A stretch of DNA of 30,729 nucleotides from CAZIVP01 sp964542915 (GTDB taxonomy: Bacteria > Calditrichota > Calditrichia > Calditrichales > Calditrichaceae): the NCBI GenBank assembly GCA_964542915.1, contig CAZIVP010000028.1:1-30729 (forward strand). The letters are read 5' to 3'. Each line of letters opens with the position of its first letter. The stretch's first letter is position 1. A program made the translations under genes and the position numbers. Below, one piece after another: positions 15,533-22,869 of this stretch. The notes below the pieces were generated by a model. The model was not told where the DNA came from and ran no database searches. It saw nothing but the letters and a program-made list of their open reading frames with translations.

Positions 15533-16984
15533 TCAGGTGGCATTCATGTCTTTTAATTTTTTCAGGAAATCGATCTTTTTCTTGAAGCGAAGGTTATCGG
15601 GATCTTTTTTTAATAACTCCTGAAAAACCCGCAGGGCATCGCCAAAGCGCTTTTGGGCAATTAATATTTCACCGAACGTGGAAGTTGTCAGACTTGGATT
15701 GGCTAAAATTTCCTCAATATCACTCTCTTCCTGCGCCATCTGGTTAACTTCATTCACTTTTTCGTAGGTCGAATCGCTCGATGAATTCTTTTTAACCGAT
15801 TCCTCCGCTTCTTCTTGCTCATCGGAAGTCTTCTGCTCGCTTTGTTTGTTGTGATCGTCGATACGTTGAATGACATCATCCAGTTCGACGCCGCCTGAAT
15901 CCTTCTCCTGCTCCGATGTATCGCTGTCGGCGCTCTGCGATTCAGACGCCCCCTTATCCCACGGCTGCGCCTCCGTTTCTCCGACGGAAGAAGTCTCTTC
16001 CGTATGTTCATCAGAGGCTTGACCGTTTTGTTGTTTGTTTTGCGGCGAACTTTCCTCTTCCAGTTCCGATTCCCAGGCGCTCGGTAAATCCCGGGGAGCG
16101 TCTTCGAACAGCGAAGAACTGCTGCCCTCGCCGAATAAGGTCTCTTCTTTTAATTGATCTTCGGTGGGTATATGCGGCATACTATCATCTTCGGGTTGGA
16201 ACAAACCTTCCATGATATGGGAGAAGTCTTCATTACCCCGGTCAAACTCGCTGGTATCAACCTGTTTTATGGGATGATCCTCACCATCGATCGTATTAAT
16301 GAGATGATTGATTTCGAAATCATTGCCCAGGTCGGAATCGGATTCCAGGTTCGAATCCGTCTTTTTTAAAGCCTCATCCCGTTCTTTGGTAGCCGGCCAT
16401 TCCGTCTCTTGTTCTTCAGACTCCTCAGAATCATCCATCGTTTCCGGGGCTGGCGACTCATCAGCGGTTTCATCCTCTTCGGAGGGAAACGTTTCTTCCG
16501 GCGTTTCATTTTTACCGGATATCTGAATTTCTTCTATATCCACTTTGGGTTCGTCTTCTCTGGATTGCGCGCTTAAAAGGTCGGTATAAATGTTGCGGTA
16601 TAGATTTTCCGTCTTTAAAAAATCGATCAAATCGTAGTTTAAAGGATCGTAAAGAGCGGCGGTCATGAGAAGGTCATTGGCCTTGTTCTTTAAACGCAAT
16701 TTAAAATAGATATAGGCCAGCGCCTTCTGCGCGGCAAGGTTGCCCGGTTCAAAAAAGAGAGCGCGTTCGTATTCTTTTTGAGCTTCTTTAAAGCGTGATA
16801 ACATCTGATAACAACGGCCTAACATGAAGTGGCCGTCGGCATAAAAAGGAAATCGTTTGGCGCCTTCCTCACATAGATGAAGAGCGGTTTCAATCTGCTC
16901 CTGTTCCATGAGAATCGAAGCTTTGTGGGCAAACAGAATGGTCTCGTTGCCCGCACCTCTCACACGTTTCCTGGCGCTTAACAT
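15533..16984 (-). CDS. TPR protein with long acidic low-complexity centre
   Basis: A 483-aa protein without signal peptide. Tetratricopeptide repeats occupy about 15-125 (ALHLCEEGAKRFPFYADGHFMLGRCYQMLSRF, then KEYERALFFEPGNLAAQKALAYIYFKL) and one more lies at the C-terminus (about 440-475, FGDALRVFQELLKKDPDNLRFKKKI). Between them, some 290 residues are dominated by Glu, Asp, Ser and Gln and are probably disordered. It is likely a scaffold protein. It lies 59 nt after lptE and 66 nt before the subtilase, suggesting a role in envelope assembly or export (inference). The ATG at 16984 has AAAGGA 8 nt upstream. No specific family name can be given. Confidence 0.82.
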   Translation of the reverse strand: MLSARKRVRGAGNETILFAHKASILMEQEQIETALHLCEEGAKRFPFYADGHFMLGRCYQMLSRFKEAQKEYERALFFEPGNLAAQKALAYIYFKLRLKNKANDLLMTAALYDPLNYDLIDFLKTENLYRNIYTDLLSAQSREDEPKVDIEEIQISGKNETPEETFPSEEDETADESPAPETMDDSEESEEQETEWPATKERDEALKKTDSNLESDSDLGNDFEINHLINTIDGEDHPIKQVDTSEFDRGNEDFSHIMEGLFQPEDDSMPHIPTEDQLKEETLFGEGSSSSLFEDAPRDLPSAWESELEEESSPQNKQQNGQASDEHTEETSSVGETEAQPWDKGASESQSADSDTSEQEKDSGGVELDDVIQRIDDHNKQSEQKTSDEQEEAEESVKKNSSSDSTYEKVNEVNQMAQEESDIEEILANPSLTTSTFGEILIAQKRFGDALRVFQELLKKDPDNLRFKKKIDFLKKLKDMNAT

Positions 16985-17043
16985 GAGTATATTCCTTTCA
17001 TGATCCTGTCAATGGTTTATAATGCTTATCGTGATATATTTTA

Positions 17044-17541
17044 TTACCATGCACCGAGGGTCAAATCGATAATCTGTTCTCCAATCAAATCCAGCGCTTC
17101 ATTAATGGCCGCTTCACGTTCATCCAGCCCGGCATTGGCTTCAATCAAACTGAATTCGCTGACGGTTCGTTTGAACAACGCCTTTTGAGTTTTAACATCC
17201 ACACATTTAACCTGAACATTCACCGTTAATTTGACCTCGCTGACAAGCTCGTTTTGGCTGACGGTGGCGGCCTGTTGTCTCGGCTGCTGAATCGTTCCGG
17301 TAATGACCAGATCTGCTTTGCTTTCATCCACAACCTTCAGAGTATTATCTTCCACAAAGCCATTAATGACCACTTCCGTAAGGCGTTCCCTCAACCCCGG
17401 ATAGGTGGATCGATCCTCAAACAACGGTACGGCAACCGATTGCACATGCGAAGGTAACGCCCCTTTAAACGAATAATAGCCGCACGCAGAAAGCAGTAAG
17501 AAAGCCAGCAGATAAACAACAGAAGCTCTGTAATAGTTCAT
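17044..17541 (-). CDS. lptE: LPS-assembly lipoprotein LptE-like
   Basis: A 165-aa lipoprotein: N-terminal membrane segment and lipobox LLSAC (C20), then GYYSFKGALPSHVQSVAVPLFEDRSTYPGLRERLTEVV, followed by ADLVITGTI and a beta strand series ending in EQIIDLTL. This is the pattern of the LptE (DUF4136/LptE-like) family that plugs LptD in the outer membrane and assists LPS delivery. I choose the ATG at 17541, 19 nt after the activator's stop, with GGAAAGAGAG upstream; an ATG at 17580 inside the upstream gene would put 13 polar residues before the signal peptide. It is the second gene of the sigma54 activator operon. lptD is not in the window. Confidence 0.85.
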   Translation of the reverse strand: MNYYRASVVYLLAFLLLSACGYYSFKGALPSHVQSVAVPLFEDRSTYPGLRERLTEVVINGFVEDNTLKVVDESKADLVITGTIQQPRQQAATVSQNELVSEVKLTVNVQVKCVDVKTQKALFKRTVSEFSLIEANAGLDEREAAINEALDLIGEQIIDLTLGAW

Positions 17542-17560
17542 TCTGTTCCACTCTCTTTCC

Positions 17561-18739
17561 TTATGAGAGGCCGTACTCATTAATTTTTCGGTAGAGGGTG
17601 CGCTCGCTTATCTGCAGAGCGCGGGCCGTCTTACGCCGGCTTCCGCCGTACTTTTTAAGCGTTTCTTTGATCAATTCGCGCTCCATGGCATTCAAAGACG
17701 TGGGTTTTACCTCCTTATCTTCGTCCAGATTGTTATCCGTATAATTCGTAAACGGCGATCCGCTTTGAGGTTTAATTTGTCCGTTTATGAGCGCATGGAG
17801 TGTCTCTTTTATTTCGCTTAAGTCCAACTTCATCGATATCAGGGTGCGGTATATGAGTTCGCGTTCAGCTTGCTCCGGCGTTTTATTCAGCGGAACCGGT
17901 AAATTTTCTACGCGCTTTTGTTCCGCCTGCATGTTCAGCGCCGACCGGACGTATTCGGAATGAACTATATCGCCTTTATTTAAAATAATCGCGGTTTCTA
18001 TAAAATTGCGTAGTTCCCTGACATTTCCGGGCCAGTTGTATTCTTTGAGCAGTTCAATGGCTTCCGGCGCGAAACCCTTAAAATTGATATTATTTTTACG
18101 GACATATTCATCGGCAAATTTACGCACCAGAACAGGAATATCGGCTCTCCGTCGCCTCAACGGCGGAATATCGATTTTGATCGCCTTGAGCCTGTAAAAA
18201 AGATCGCGACGGAATTCGTTTTGTTGAACTGCTTGTTCCAGATTTTTATTGGTGGCTGCAATAATGCGCACATTAACGCGCAGAATGCTCGTTCCGCCCA
18301 CGCGCATAAATTCCGATGTCTCAAGAACGCGCAACAACTTAACCTGGGTATTCAGCGGCATTTCCCCGATTTCATCCAGGAATATGGTGCCACCGTCCGC
18401 CGCTTCAAAATAGCCTTTTTTCTGCCCGACCGCGCCTGTAAATGATCCTTTTTCGTGTCCGAACAGTTCCGACTCCAAAATGCCTTCGGGAATGGCGCCG
18501 CAATTAACCGAAATTAACGGCGCATCCCGCCGTTCGCTCAGGCGATGAATGGCATTGGCGATCACTTCCTTACCGGTTCCGCTTTCGCCTGTGAGTAATA
18601 CCGATAGATCGGTGGGCGCCACGGTTACCACCGTTTGCAAAAGCTCTTCAACCTCGGGCGAACGACCGTAAAAACCCAATTCCTGTTGTAACTGCTCGGG
18701 AGAAATTCCGGAAACAGTGATGCTGTTTTCTTTTTTCAT
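17561..18739 (-). CDS. Sigma54-dependent transcriptional activator (no receiver domain)
   Basis: A 392-aa bacterial enhancer-binding protein. It starts almost directly with the AAA+ domain: Walker A GESGTGKE (G51-K57), Walker B TIFLDEIGEM (D122, E123), and FYRLKAIKIDIPPLRRRRADIP. The sigma54-contacting loop reads GSFTGA (98-103) instead of GAFTGA. A linker of about 60 residues leads to a C-terminal Fis-type helix-turn-helix (GGSRRKTARALQISERTLYRKINEYG). No receiver, PAS or GAF sensor is present, as in PspF-type proteins, so control must come from a partner or from expression level. It heads the lptE/TPR/subtilase/coaE run, so an envelope-stress role is a reasonable inference. No sigma54 promoter is visible upstream. 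The ATG lacks a clear Shine-Dalgarno. Confidence 0.93.
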   Translation of the reverse strand: MKKENSITVSGISPEQLQQELGFYGRSPEVEELLQTVVTVAPTDLSVLLTGESGTGKEVIANAIHRLSERRDAPLISVNCGAIPEGILESELFGHEKGSFTGAVGQKKGYFEAADGGTIFLDEIGEMPLNTQVKLLRVLETSEFMRVGGTSILRVNVRIIAATNKNLEQAVQQNEFRRDLFYRLKAIKIDIPPLRRRRADIPVLVRKFADEYVRKNNINFKGFAPEAIELLKEYNWPGNVRELRNFIETAIILNKGDIVHSEYVRSALNMQAEQKRVENLPVPLNKTPEQAERELIYRTLISMKLDLSEIKETLHALINGQIKPQSGSPFTNYTDNNLDEDKEVKPTSLNAMERELIKETLKKYGGSRRKTARALQISERTLYRKINEYGLS

Positions 18740-19068
18740 AATGGCAACATATTAAATTTTATTCGTTAAATCAATGTTCTAAATCTCTAAAAATTATTCA
18801 TTTGCATTATTAAAAACAAAAAAAGCGCATTTGTTTCACCAATTGATACGAAGACGGATATTATGGTTATAAATATGGTAATAATGTACACGCCTCTGGT
18901 TAGCATCACTACTTTTTCGTTTTAAAAGTCCGACCGCCGTAACGCATTCGTTTTCCGACAGTGTCCGGTACCGATAGGGGGTACATCGAATGCCGCCACA
19001 GTTTCGGCGACGGCATTGAATAGCACATTCATTTAAAGGATTTATAAAGCGGCCGGGTCTACACCCGT
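18740..19068. other. Intergenic region with two short hairpins
   Basis: About 330 nt between two minus-strand genes. One inverted repeat spans 18989-19017 (AATGCCGCC and GGC..GGCATT with a short bulge), a second is GTACC/GGTAC at 18968-18984. They may belong to transcription termination of the acyltransferase gene, but there is no adjacent T-run. A single TGTTTCA at 18832-18838 lies in the promoter region of the activator. No ORF or known RNA is recognised. Confidence 0.4.
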
Positions 19069-20208
19069 TTATATTTTAATAAAGATGCGTTTTTTGTATA
19101 AGATCCACATGGCGAGCAGCATAACGGCAATAAAAGTTAACGCAAACGCCAGCGATCCATTCAGGGCGCCCAACCAGGAAGCAAACAACGATTCATATAT
19201 AAATGTTTTGAGCGAAACCGGAGCGCCGTCAGGGCCGGTCCATTTAATTAAATATAATATTTTGGCAATAATACCCGACAAAACAAACACCGTTATGGCA
19301 TTCATTCCGTAAATGACAAAGGGTTTGCCCCATTTTTGATAGCCTTTGATATCGATGAAAAAGTAGCAAAAGGCTAATACAATTAACGCCATTCCGGCCA
19401 TCAAAACGGAATAAGAGCTGGTCCATAAGTTCTTGTTAATCGGCAGCCAGTAACTCCATACCAGTCCCAACCAAAGGGCAAAATTTCCGGCTATAAACAT
19501 CCAAACCGTCTTTTCCATAGGCGTTTTTTGGGATCGCAACAACTTTCCGGTCAAAACACCGAATAACGTTGTGGAAATGGCCGGTATTGTACTGATCAAT
19601 CCTTCAGGATCCCATGTTTTGCTCACGGACCACATGTGCCCCTTTAGAATAAGACTGTCCACATAGGCTGCAAAATTGGCGCCCCTTTCATATTGCCCTG
19701 CTCCGACGCCGGGCACCGGTATCCACTCCATCATCGCCCAGTACAGAAAGAGCAATCCGATCGTCCAGCTCCATAACCCGCGCCTTCCTGTATGGAGAAA
19801 AATCAAAGAGGCGAAGAAATAACAGATTCCGATCCGTTGCAGTACACCCATGATACGTATCGAAGAGAGGTCGTAATACGGAAAGCCGTTTAAAAAGAGA
19901 CCCAGCCCAAATAAAATGAGCGTCCGGCGAATCATTTTTTTATAGATCTTTTTTTTATCAGTACCGTCCTGCTGGTATTTAGAAAAAGCATAGACGATCG
20001 CCACACCGACAATGAACAGGAAAAAGGGAAAAATTAGATCCGTAAAGGTCCAGCCATGCCACGCAGCATGTCGTAATTGACCGTAAATATGATTCCAGCT
20101 TCCGGGATTATTAACCAATATCATAGCCGCGATAGTTGCACCGCGAAAAACATCCAGAGAAATGAGACGTTTGGATGGAAGCTTCATATCTGTACTTTCC
20201 GGTGTCAT
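19069..20208 (-). CDS. Membrane acyltransferase, NagX/HGSNAT-like (DUF5009 type)
   Basis: A 379-aa polytopic inner-membrane protein with roughly ten helices. Its N-terminus RLISLDVFRGATIAAMILVNNPGSW, then HAAWHGWTFTDLIFPFFLFIVGVAI, is the signature of the family related to heparan-alpha-glucosaminide N-acetyltransferase and bacterial NagX. These proteins probably move acetyl groups from cytoplasmic acetyl-CoA across the membrane to sugars such as glucosamine; the substrate here is unknown. The His residues of HAAWHG are candidates for the catalytic acetyl carrier. The ATG at 20208 has AAGGAA 6 nt upstream. It stands apart from its neighbours, and no amino-sugar gene is adjacent. Confidence 0.88.
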   Translation of the reverse strand: MTPESTDMKLPSKRLISLDVFRGATIAAMILVNNPGSWNHIYGQLRHAAWHGWTFTDLIFPFFLFIVGVAIVYAFSKYQQDGTDKKKIYKKMIRRTLILFGLGLFLNGFPYYDLSSIRIMGVLQRIGICYFFASLIFLHTGRRGLWSWTIGLLFLYWAMMEWIPVPGVGAGQYERGANFAAYVDSLILKGHMWSVSKTWDPEGLISTIPAISTTLFGVLTGKLLRSQKTPMEKTVWMFIAGNFALWLGLVWSYWLPINKNLWTSSYSVLMAGMALIVLAFCYFFIDIKGYQKWGKPFVIYGMNAITVFVLSGIIAKILYLIKWTGPDGAPVSLKTFIYESLFASWLGALNGSLAFALTFIAVMLLAMWILYKKRIFIKI

Positions 20209-20336
20209 TTTAAATTCCTTTCAAAGCTTGCAATACGGCCTGCCAATGGAATACTAAGACAATGATGAGTCAAATAATAATCAAATTGTCACCTCGTTTA
20301 ACCAAAGCAATTGCCCCCCCTCCGTTACAATTTATA

Positions 20337-20375
20337 ATGACACACAATTTCTGACTGACATAAATTGTGCGTCAT
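20337..20375. repeat. 14-bp inverted repeat, operator or hairpin
   Basis: ATGACACACAATTT at 20337-20350 and AAATTGTGCGTCAT at 20362-20375 are complementary except for one position, with an 11-nt spacer. It lies about 130 nt upstream of the acyltransferase start and may be a regulator-binding site. It does not match the GTGTTA-type element before nikR. Confidence 0.6.
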
Positions 20376-20500
20376 AGAAAGATACGAACGCTTGCGTTTC
20401 GCTGCAAATGGTACGTTCCTTCAATTGTAAACCTCAGTGCTGGTTTTAACTCAGTTCCGGGAGAACCGCCGTTTCGTGCAGAGTAAATAAAGCAGGTCGA

Positions 20501-20644
20501 TGGATTCCCTCTTTCCGCCGGTTGGCGGACATACCGATGGAATAACCCTTGACCGGTCATTCCCGAGCGCGAAGGGCATCGGAAATCCAGGGGCATATGG
20601 TGGATTTCTGCCGTCATCCGGTTGGCGGACAGGTCGCAGGAATA
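20501..20644. repeat. Two 44-nt imperfect direct repeats with central REP-like hairpin
   Basis: Copies at 20501-20544 and 20601-20644 align without gaps at 32 of 44 positions, including an identical GTTGGCGGAC core. Between them ATTCCCGA (20559-20566) and TCGGAAAT (20579-20586) form a near-perfect inverted repeat similar in style to dispersed intergenic ATTCCC/GGGAAT elements. The pattern suggests a degraded small repeat element. The extent is approximate. Confidence 0.55.
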
Positions 20645-20767
20645 GCTTTAAAATGAGCATACGTAGCCGATACGTTATTTTTCTGTAGTTTACTGAGAGA
20701 ATTGTATATCTCCGGTACTGAGATTTTACATAAGCGTTACGTTTTCATTTGTTTTCACTGAAAGTAG

Positions 20768-20794
20768 GTGTTATTTTTGATAAAATTGTAACAC
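20768..20794 (+). promoter_or_regulatory. Putative NikR operator (GTGTTA-N15-TAACAC)
   Basis: A perfect inverted repeat, GTGTTA at 20768-20773 and TAACAC at 20789-20794, ends 10 nt before the nikR start codon. From memory, comparative work described a non-enterobacterial NikR operator of form GTGTTAC with 14-15 nt to GTAACAC. The right arm here is a full GTAACAC, the left arm deviates at its last base, and the spacing is about one base shorter. Autoregulation by NikR is the likely role. Confidence 0.6.
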
Positions 20795-20804
20795 GGAGCC
20801 GCCA

Positions 20805-21224
20805 ATGAAACCCGAACTGATGCGATTTGGTATTTCCCTGCCCCAAAACCTGATGGAGCAATTTGACGCACATATTACCAAACGCGGTTATTCCAACCGT
20901 TCCGAAGCCATTCGCGATCTCATCCGCGAACGGTTAATAGAAGAAGAAATAAGCAATGACCATCCTGCAGTCGGAATTCTTCATATTCTTTACGATCATC
21001 ACCAACGCACGCTGACCGAAAAATTGACCGAACTGCAACACCAGCACTTTAATCAGGTAATCTCGTCCACCCATATTCATCTGGATCACGATCATTGTCT
21101 CGAGGCGATTATTTTAAAGGGCAGCGCACGGGATTTACAGCAACTTGCGGATCGCATCCTCGCAACAAAAGGCGTTAAACACGGCAAACTTTATTTAACG
21201 TCCGGAGACGGGCATGGACTTTAA
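20805..21224 (+). CDS. nikR: Nickel-responsive regulator NikR
   Basis: A 139-aa ribbon-helix-helix repressor. The RHH DNA-binding part (1-50) reads MRFGISLPQNLMEQFDAHITKRGYSNRSEAIRDLIRERL-like. The C-terminal ACT-like domain carries the complete high-affinity nickel site: H79 (LQHQHF), H90 and H92 (THIHLD) and C98 (HCLE), equivalent to H76, H87, H89 and C95 of E. coli NikR. KGVKHGKL near the end is also typical. The protein senses cytoplasmic Ni(II) and represses uptake genes. The ATG at 20805 has GGAG 8 nt upstream, and a palindromic GTGTTA/TAACAC site lies immediately before. The uptake genes follow on the same strand from 21272. Confidence 0.96.
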   Translation: MKPELMRFGISLPQNLMEQFDAHITKRGYSNRSEAIRDLIRERLIEEEISNDHPAVGILHILYDHHQRTLTEKLTELQHQHFNQVISSTHIHLDHDHCLEAIILKGSARDLQQLADRILATKGVKHGKLYLTSGDGHGL

Positions 21225-21271
21225 CTTGAACTCTAAATCCAAAACAAGGCGGCCATTGAACTTTGGATAAA

Positions 21272-22051
21272 ATGTTCTCACAACATAAACACGGTTTATT
21301 GCAACGGATCGATGCACGCGCTCAGTTAATGATATATGTCGGTTCGCTCTTTACGATACCTTTCCTTTCGCCGGACCGTCCCATGCCATGGCTCATCATG
21401 GTAATGTTGTTGTTAGTCATAACGATTATGTCCGGGCGGCCGCTCTTTTCCTATCTGAAAAAAATGATAACCGTCTATCCCATGATATTGATGGCAACGT
21501 TTTTTGTACCGTTTCAGAATCTTGTTGAAGCCTCAGTTGGGAATGGGAACGGCATTGATATCCTGTTTACCTTCGCCGGCTTGACCGTTTATCAAAGCGG
21601 CCTCGAACGTTTTCTGGGGATTCAGATTACGTTCCTAATGATTTTATGGTTAACGTTCGTTATCCCCGCCAGCATGCCCCAACGCCAGATGTTCAGCGCC
21701 CTTGCCTGTTTTAAAGTTCCGGATTGGGTATTGAATGTGTTACATTTCAGCCGGCATTTTGTGCACCTTTTGTGGATTGAACTAAAGCGTGTGCATCGTT
21801 CGTATAAGGTGCGTTATGTCTATCTCCCGTTATGGCGAAAGGTACGGGTAATCTCAGGCATCTCTGCCGTCTATTTAACACGGATACTGGAACGGAGCGA
21901 TCGCGTCTATCTTGCGATGCGCAGCCGCGGCTTTGAAGGGCGTATGCATTATCGGGATACCCTGAGCTGGCGCTTTTCGGATTCGCTTGTCATAATGGTG
22001 TATACGTCTGCAATCATTGCAGCACTGGGGCTTTCGATATGGAAATTATAA
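21272..22051 (+). CDS. ECF transporter T component (CbiQ/NikQ-like)
   Basis: An integral membrane coupling subunit of about 259 aa with five or six helices. The N-terminal RIDARAQLMIYVGSLF is the CbiQ/EcfT hallmark, and the C-terminal cytoplasmic helix has ERSDRVYLAMRSRGFEG (about 207-223), the Ala-Arg-Gly coupling motif that docks on the ATPase. I start at the ATG at 21272; a TTG at 21263 is equally open, and neither has an ideal ribosome site. It lies 47 nt after nikR and its 3' end overlaps the ATPase gene by 13 nt. Together with nikR this suggests nickel uptake. The usual CbiM/NikM-type partner is not present. Confidence 0.88.
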   Translation: MFSQHKHGLLQRIDARAQLMIYVGSLFTIPFLSPDRPMPWLIMVMLLLVITIMSGRPLFSYLKKMITVYPMILMATFFVPFQNLVEASVGNGNGIDILFTFAGLTVYQSGLERFLGIQITFLMILWLTFVIPASMPQRQMFSALACFKVPDWVLNVLHFSRHFVHLLWIELKRVHRSYKVRYVYLPLWRKVRVISGISAVYLTRILERSDRVYLAMRSRGFEGRMHYRDTLSWRFSDSLVIMVYTSAIIAALGLSIWKL

Positions 22052-22812
22052 CAAAAGAAACACTGAGCGACTCCGCCGTGCGTTGTAGCGATGTTAGCTA
22101 TCATTATCCCGACGGCGCCCGCGCATTGGATGAAATCAATCTGTCGATTCCCAAAGGTCAAAAACTCGGTATCATCGGCGCCAACGGCGCGGGAAAATCC
22201 ACACTACTGATGGCATTGAACGGCGTTCTGCAAGCCGAGGGGACCATCCACATTTTTGATCTTGCCCTGATTAAACAAAATTTTAAAAAAATCAAAGCAC
22301 GGTTCGGATTGGTCTTTCAGAATCCGGATGACCAATTGTTTTCACCGACCATTCTCGATGACGTGATGTTTGCGCCTCTCAATCTCGGTTTTGATCAAAA
22401 CGAAGCCCTTGCCATGGCGCGAAAGGCCCTGAAGACGGTGGATTTGGAGGATAAGCAGGAACGGTCCGTGCTGCACCTCAGCTTTGGCGAACGTAAACGG
22501 GCGGCAATAGCAACGGTTCTGGCTATGCAACCGTCCATACTGGCATTGGACGAGCCTACGAGCAATCTGGACCCCCGGCGCCGTCGGAACATGATCCGCT
22601 GGATTCAGAATCAAGCCTGTACATTTATCATCACCTCCCACGATCTTGATATGATTTATGAAACCTGCGAACGTGTGGTGATTCTATCCCAGGGCTGTCT
22701 TGTTGCCGACGGATCGACGGAATCGATTTTACATGATCAGGCATTACTGGAAAGCCATCAGCTGGAGCTGCCCCTTTGCAGACAGTGGATACGGGCGGAC
22801 GGTACAATATAA
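22039..22812 (+). CDS. ECF transporter ATPase (CbiO/NikO-like)
   Basis: A 257-aa ABC ATPase that powers the ECF transporter at the inner membrane. Walker A is GANGAGKST (47-55), the Q-loop VFQNPDDQLF (Q94), the signature LSFGERKR (147-154), Walker B ILALDEPTSNLDP (D171, E172) and the switch His H201 (ITSHDLD). The LSFG form of the signature and FQNPDDQLF are typical of CbiO/EcfA proteins. Only one ATPase gene is present, so it presumably works as a homodimer. The ATG at 22039 overlaps the T-component gene, indicating translational coupling. Confidence 0.93.
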   Translation: MEIITKETLSDSAVRCSDVSYHYPDGARALDEINLSIPKGQKLGIIGANGAGKSTLLMALNGVLQAEGTIHIFDLALIKQNFKKIKARFGLVFQNPDDQLFSPTILDDVMFAPLNLGFDQNEALAMARKALKTVDLEDKQERSVLHLSFGERKRAAIATVLAMQPSILALDEPTSNLDPRRRRNMIRWIQNQACTFIITSHDLDMIYETCERVVILSQGCLVADGSTESILHDQALLESHQLELPLCRQWIRADGTI

Positions 22813-22869
22813 AATTTTTTTGAGGATTCGTAACACTTTTTTAAAGTTCGTAATATTTTTGGAGGCTGT

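Larger units (their letters stand above)
20209..20767. other. Long divergent intergenic region, repeat-containing
   Basis: About 560 nt between the acyltransferase and the nickel module. It holds a 14-bp inverted repeat (20337-20375), a pair of 44-nt imperfect repeats spaced exactly 100 nt (20501-20644) and a REP-like hairpin between them. Short open frames here have the low-complexity look of repeat elements and no ribosome sites, so none is called. Confidence 0.5.

Noticed and set aside
17542..17580. Earlier ATG for lptE inside the activator gene
   Set aside because: It would place 13 charged residues before the signal peptide and break the lipoprotein pattern; the ATG at 17541 is better placed.
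18968..19017. Riboswitch in the gap after the acyltransferase gene
   Set aside because: Two hairpins exist but no conserved riboswitch core could be recognised, and they lie downstream of the acyltransferase and upstream of an activator without a clear leader.
20451..20688. Overlapping short ORFs on both strands in the repeat-rich gap
   Set aside because: They lie within the 44-nt repeats and REP-like hairpin, have no ribosome sites and read as repeat-derived low-complexity peptides.
22832..22860. Possible NikR operator before the TonB receptor
   Set aside because: GTAACAC and GTAATAT occur in direct, not inverted, orientation and no GTGTTA partner is at suitable distance; only a half-site.
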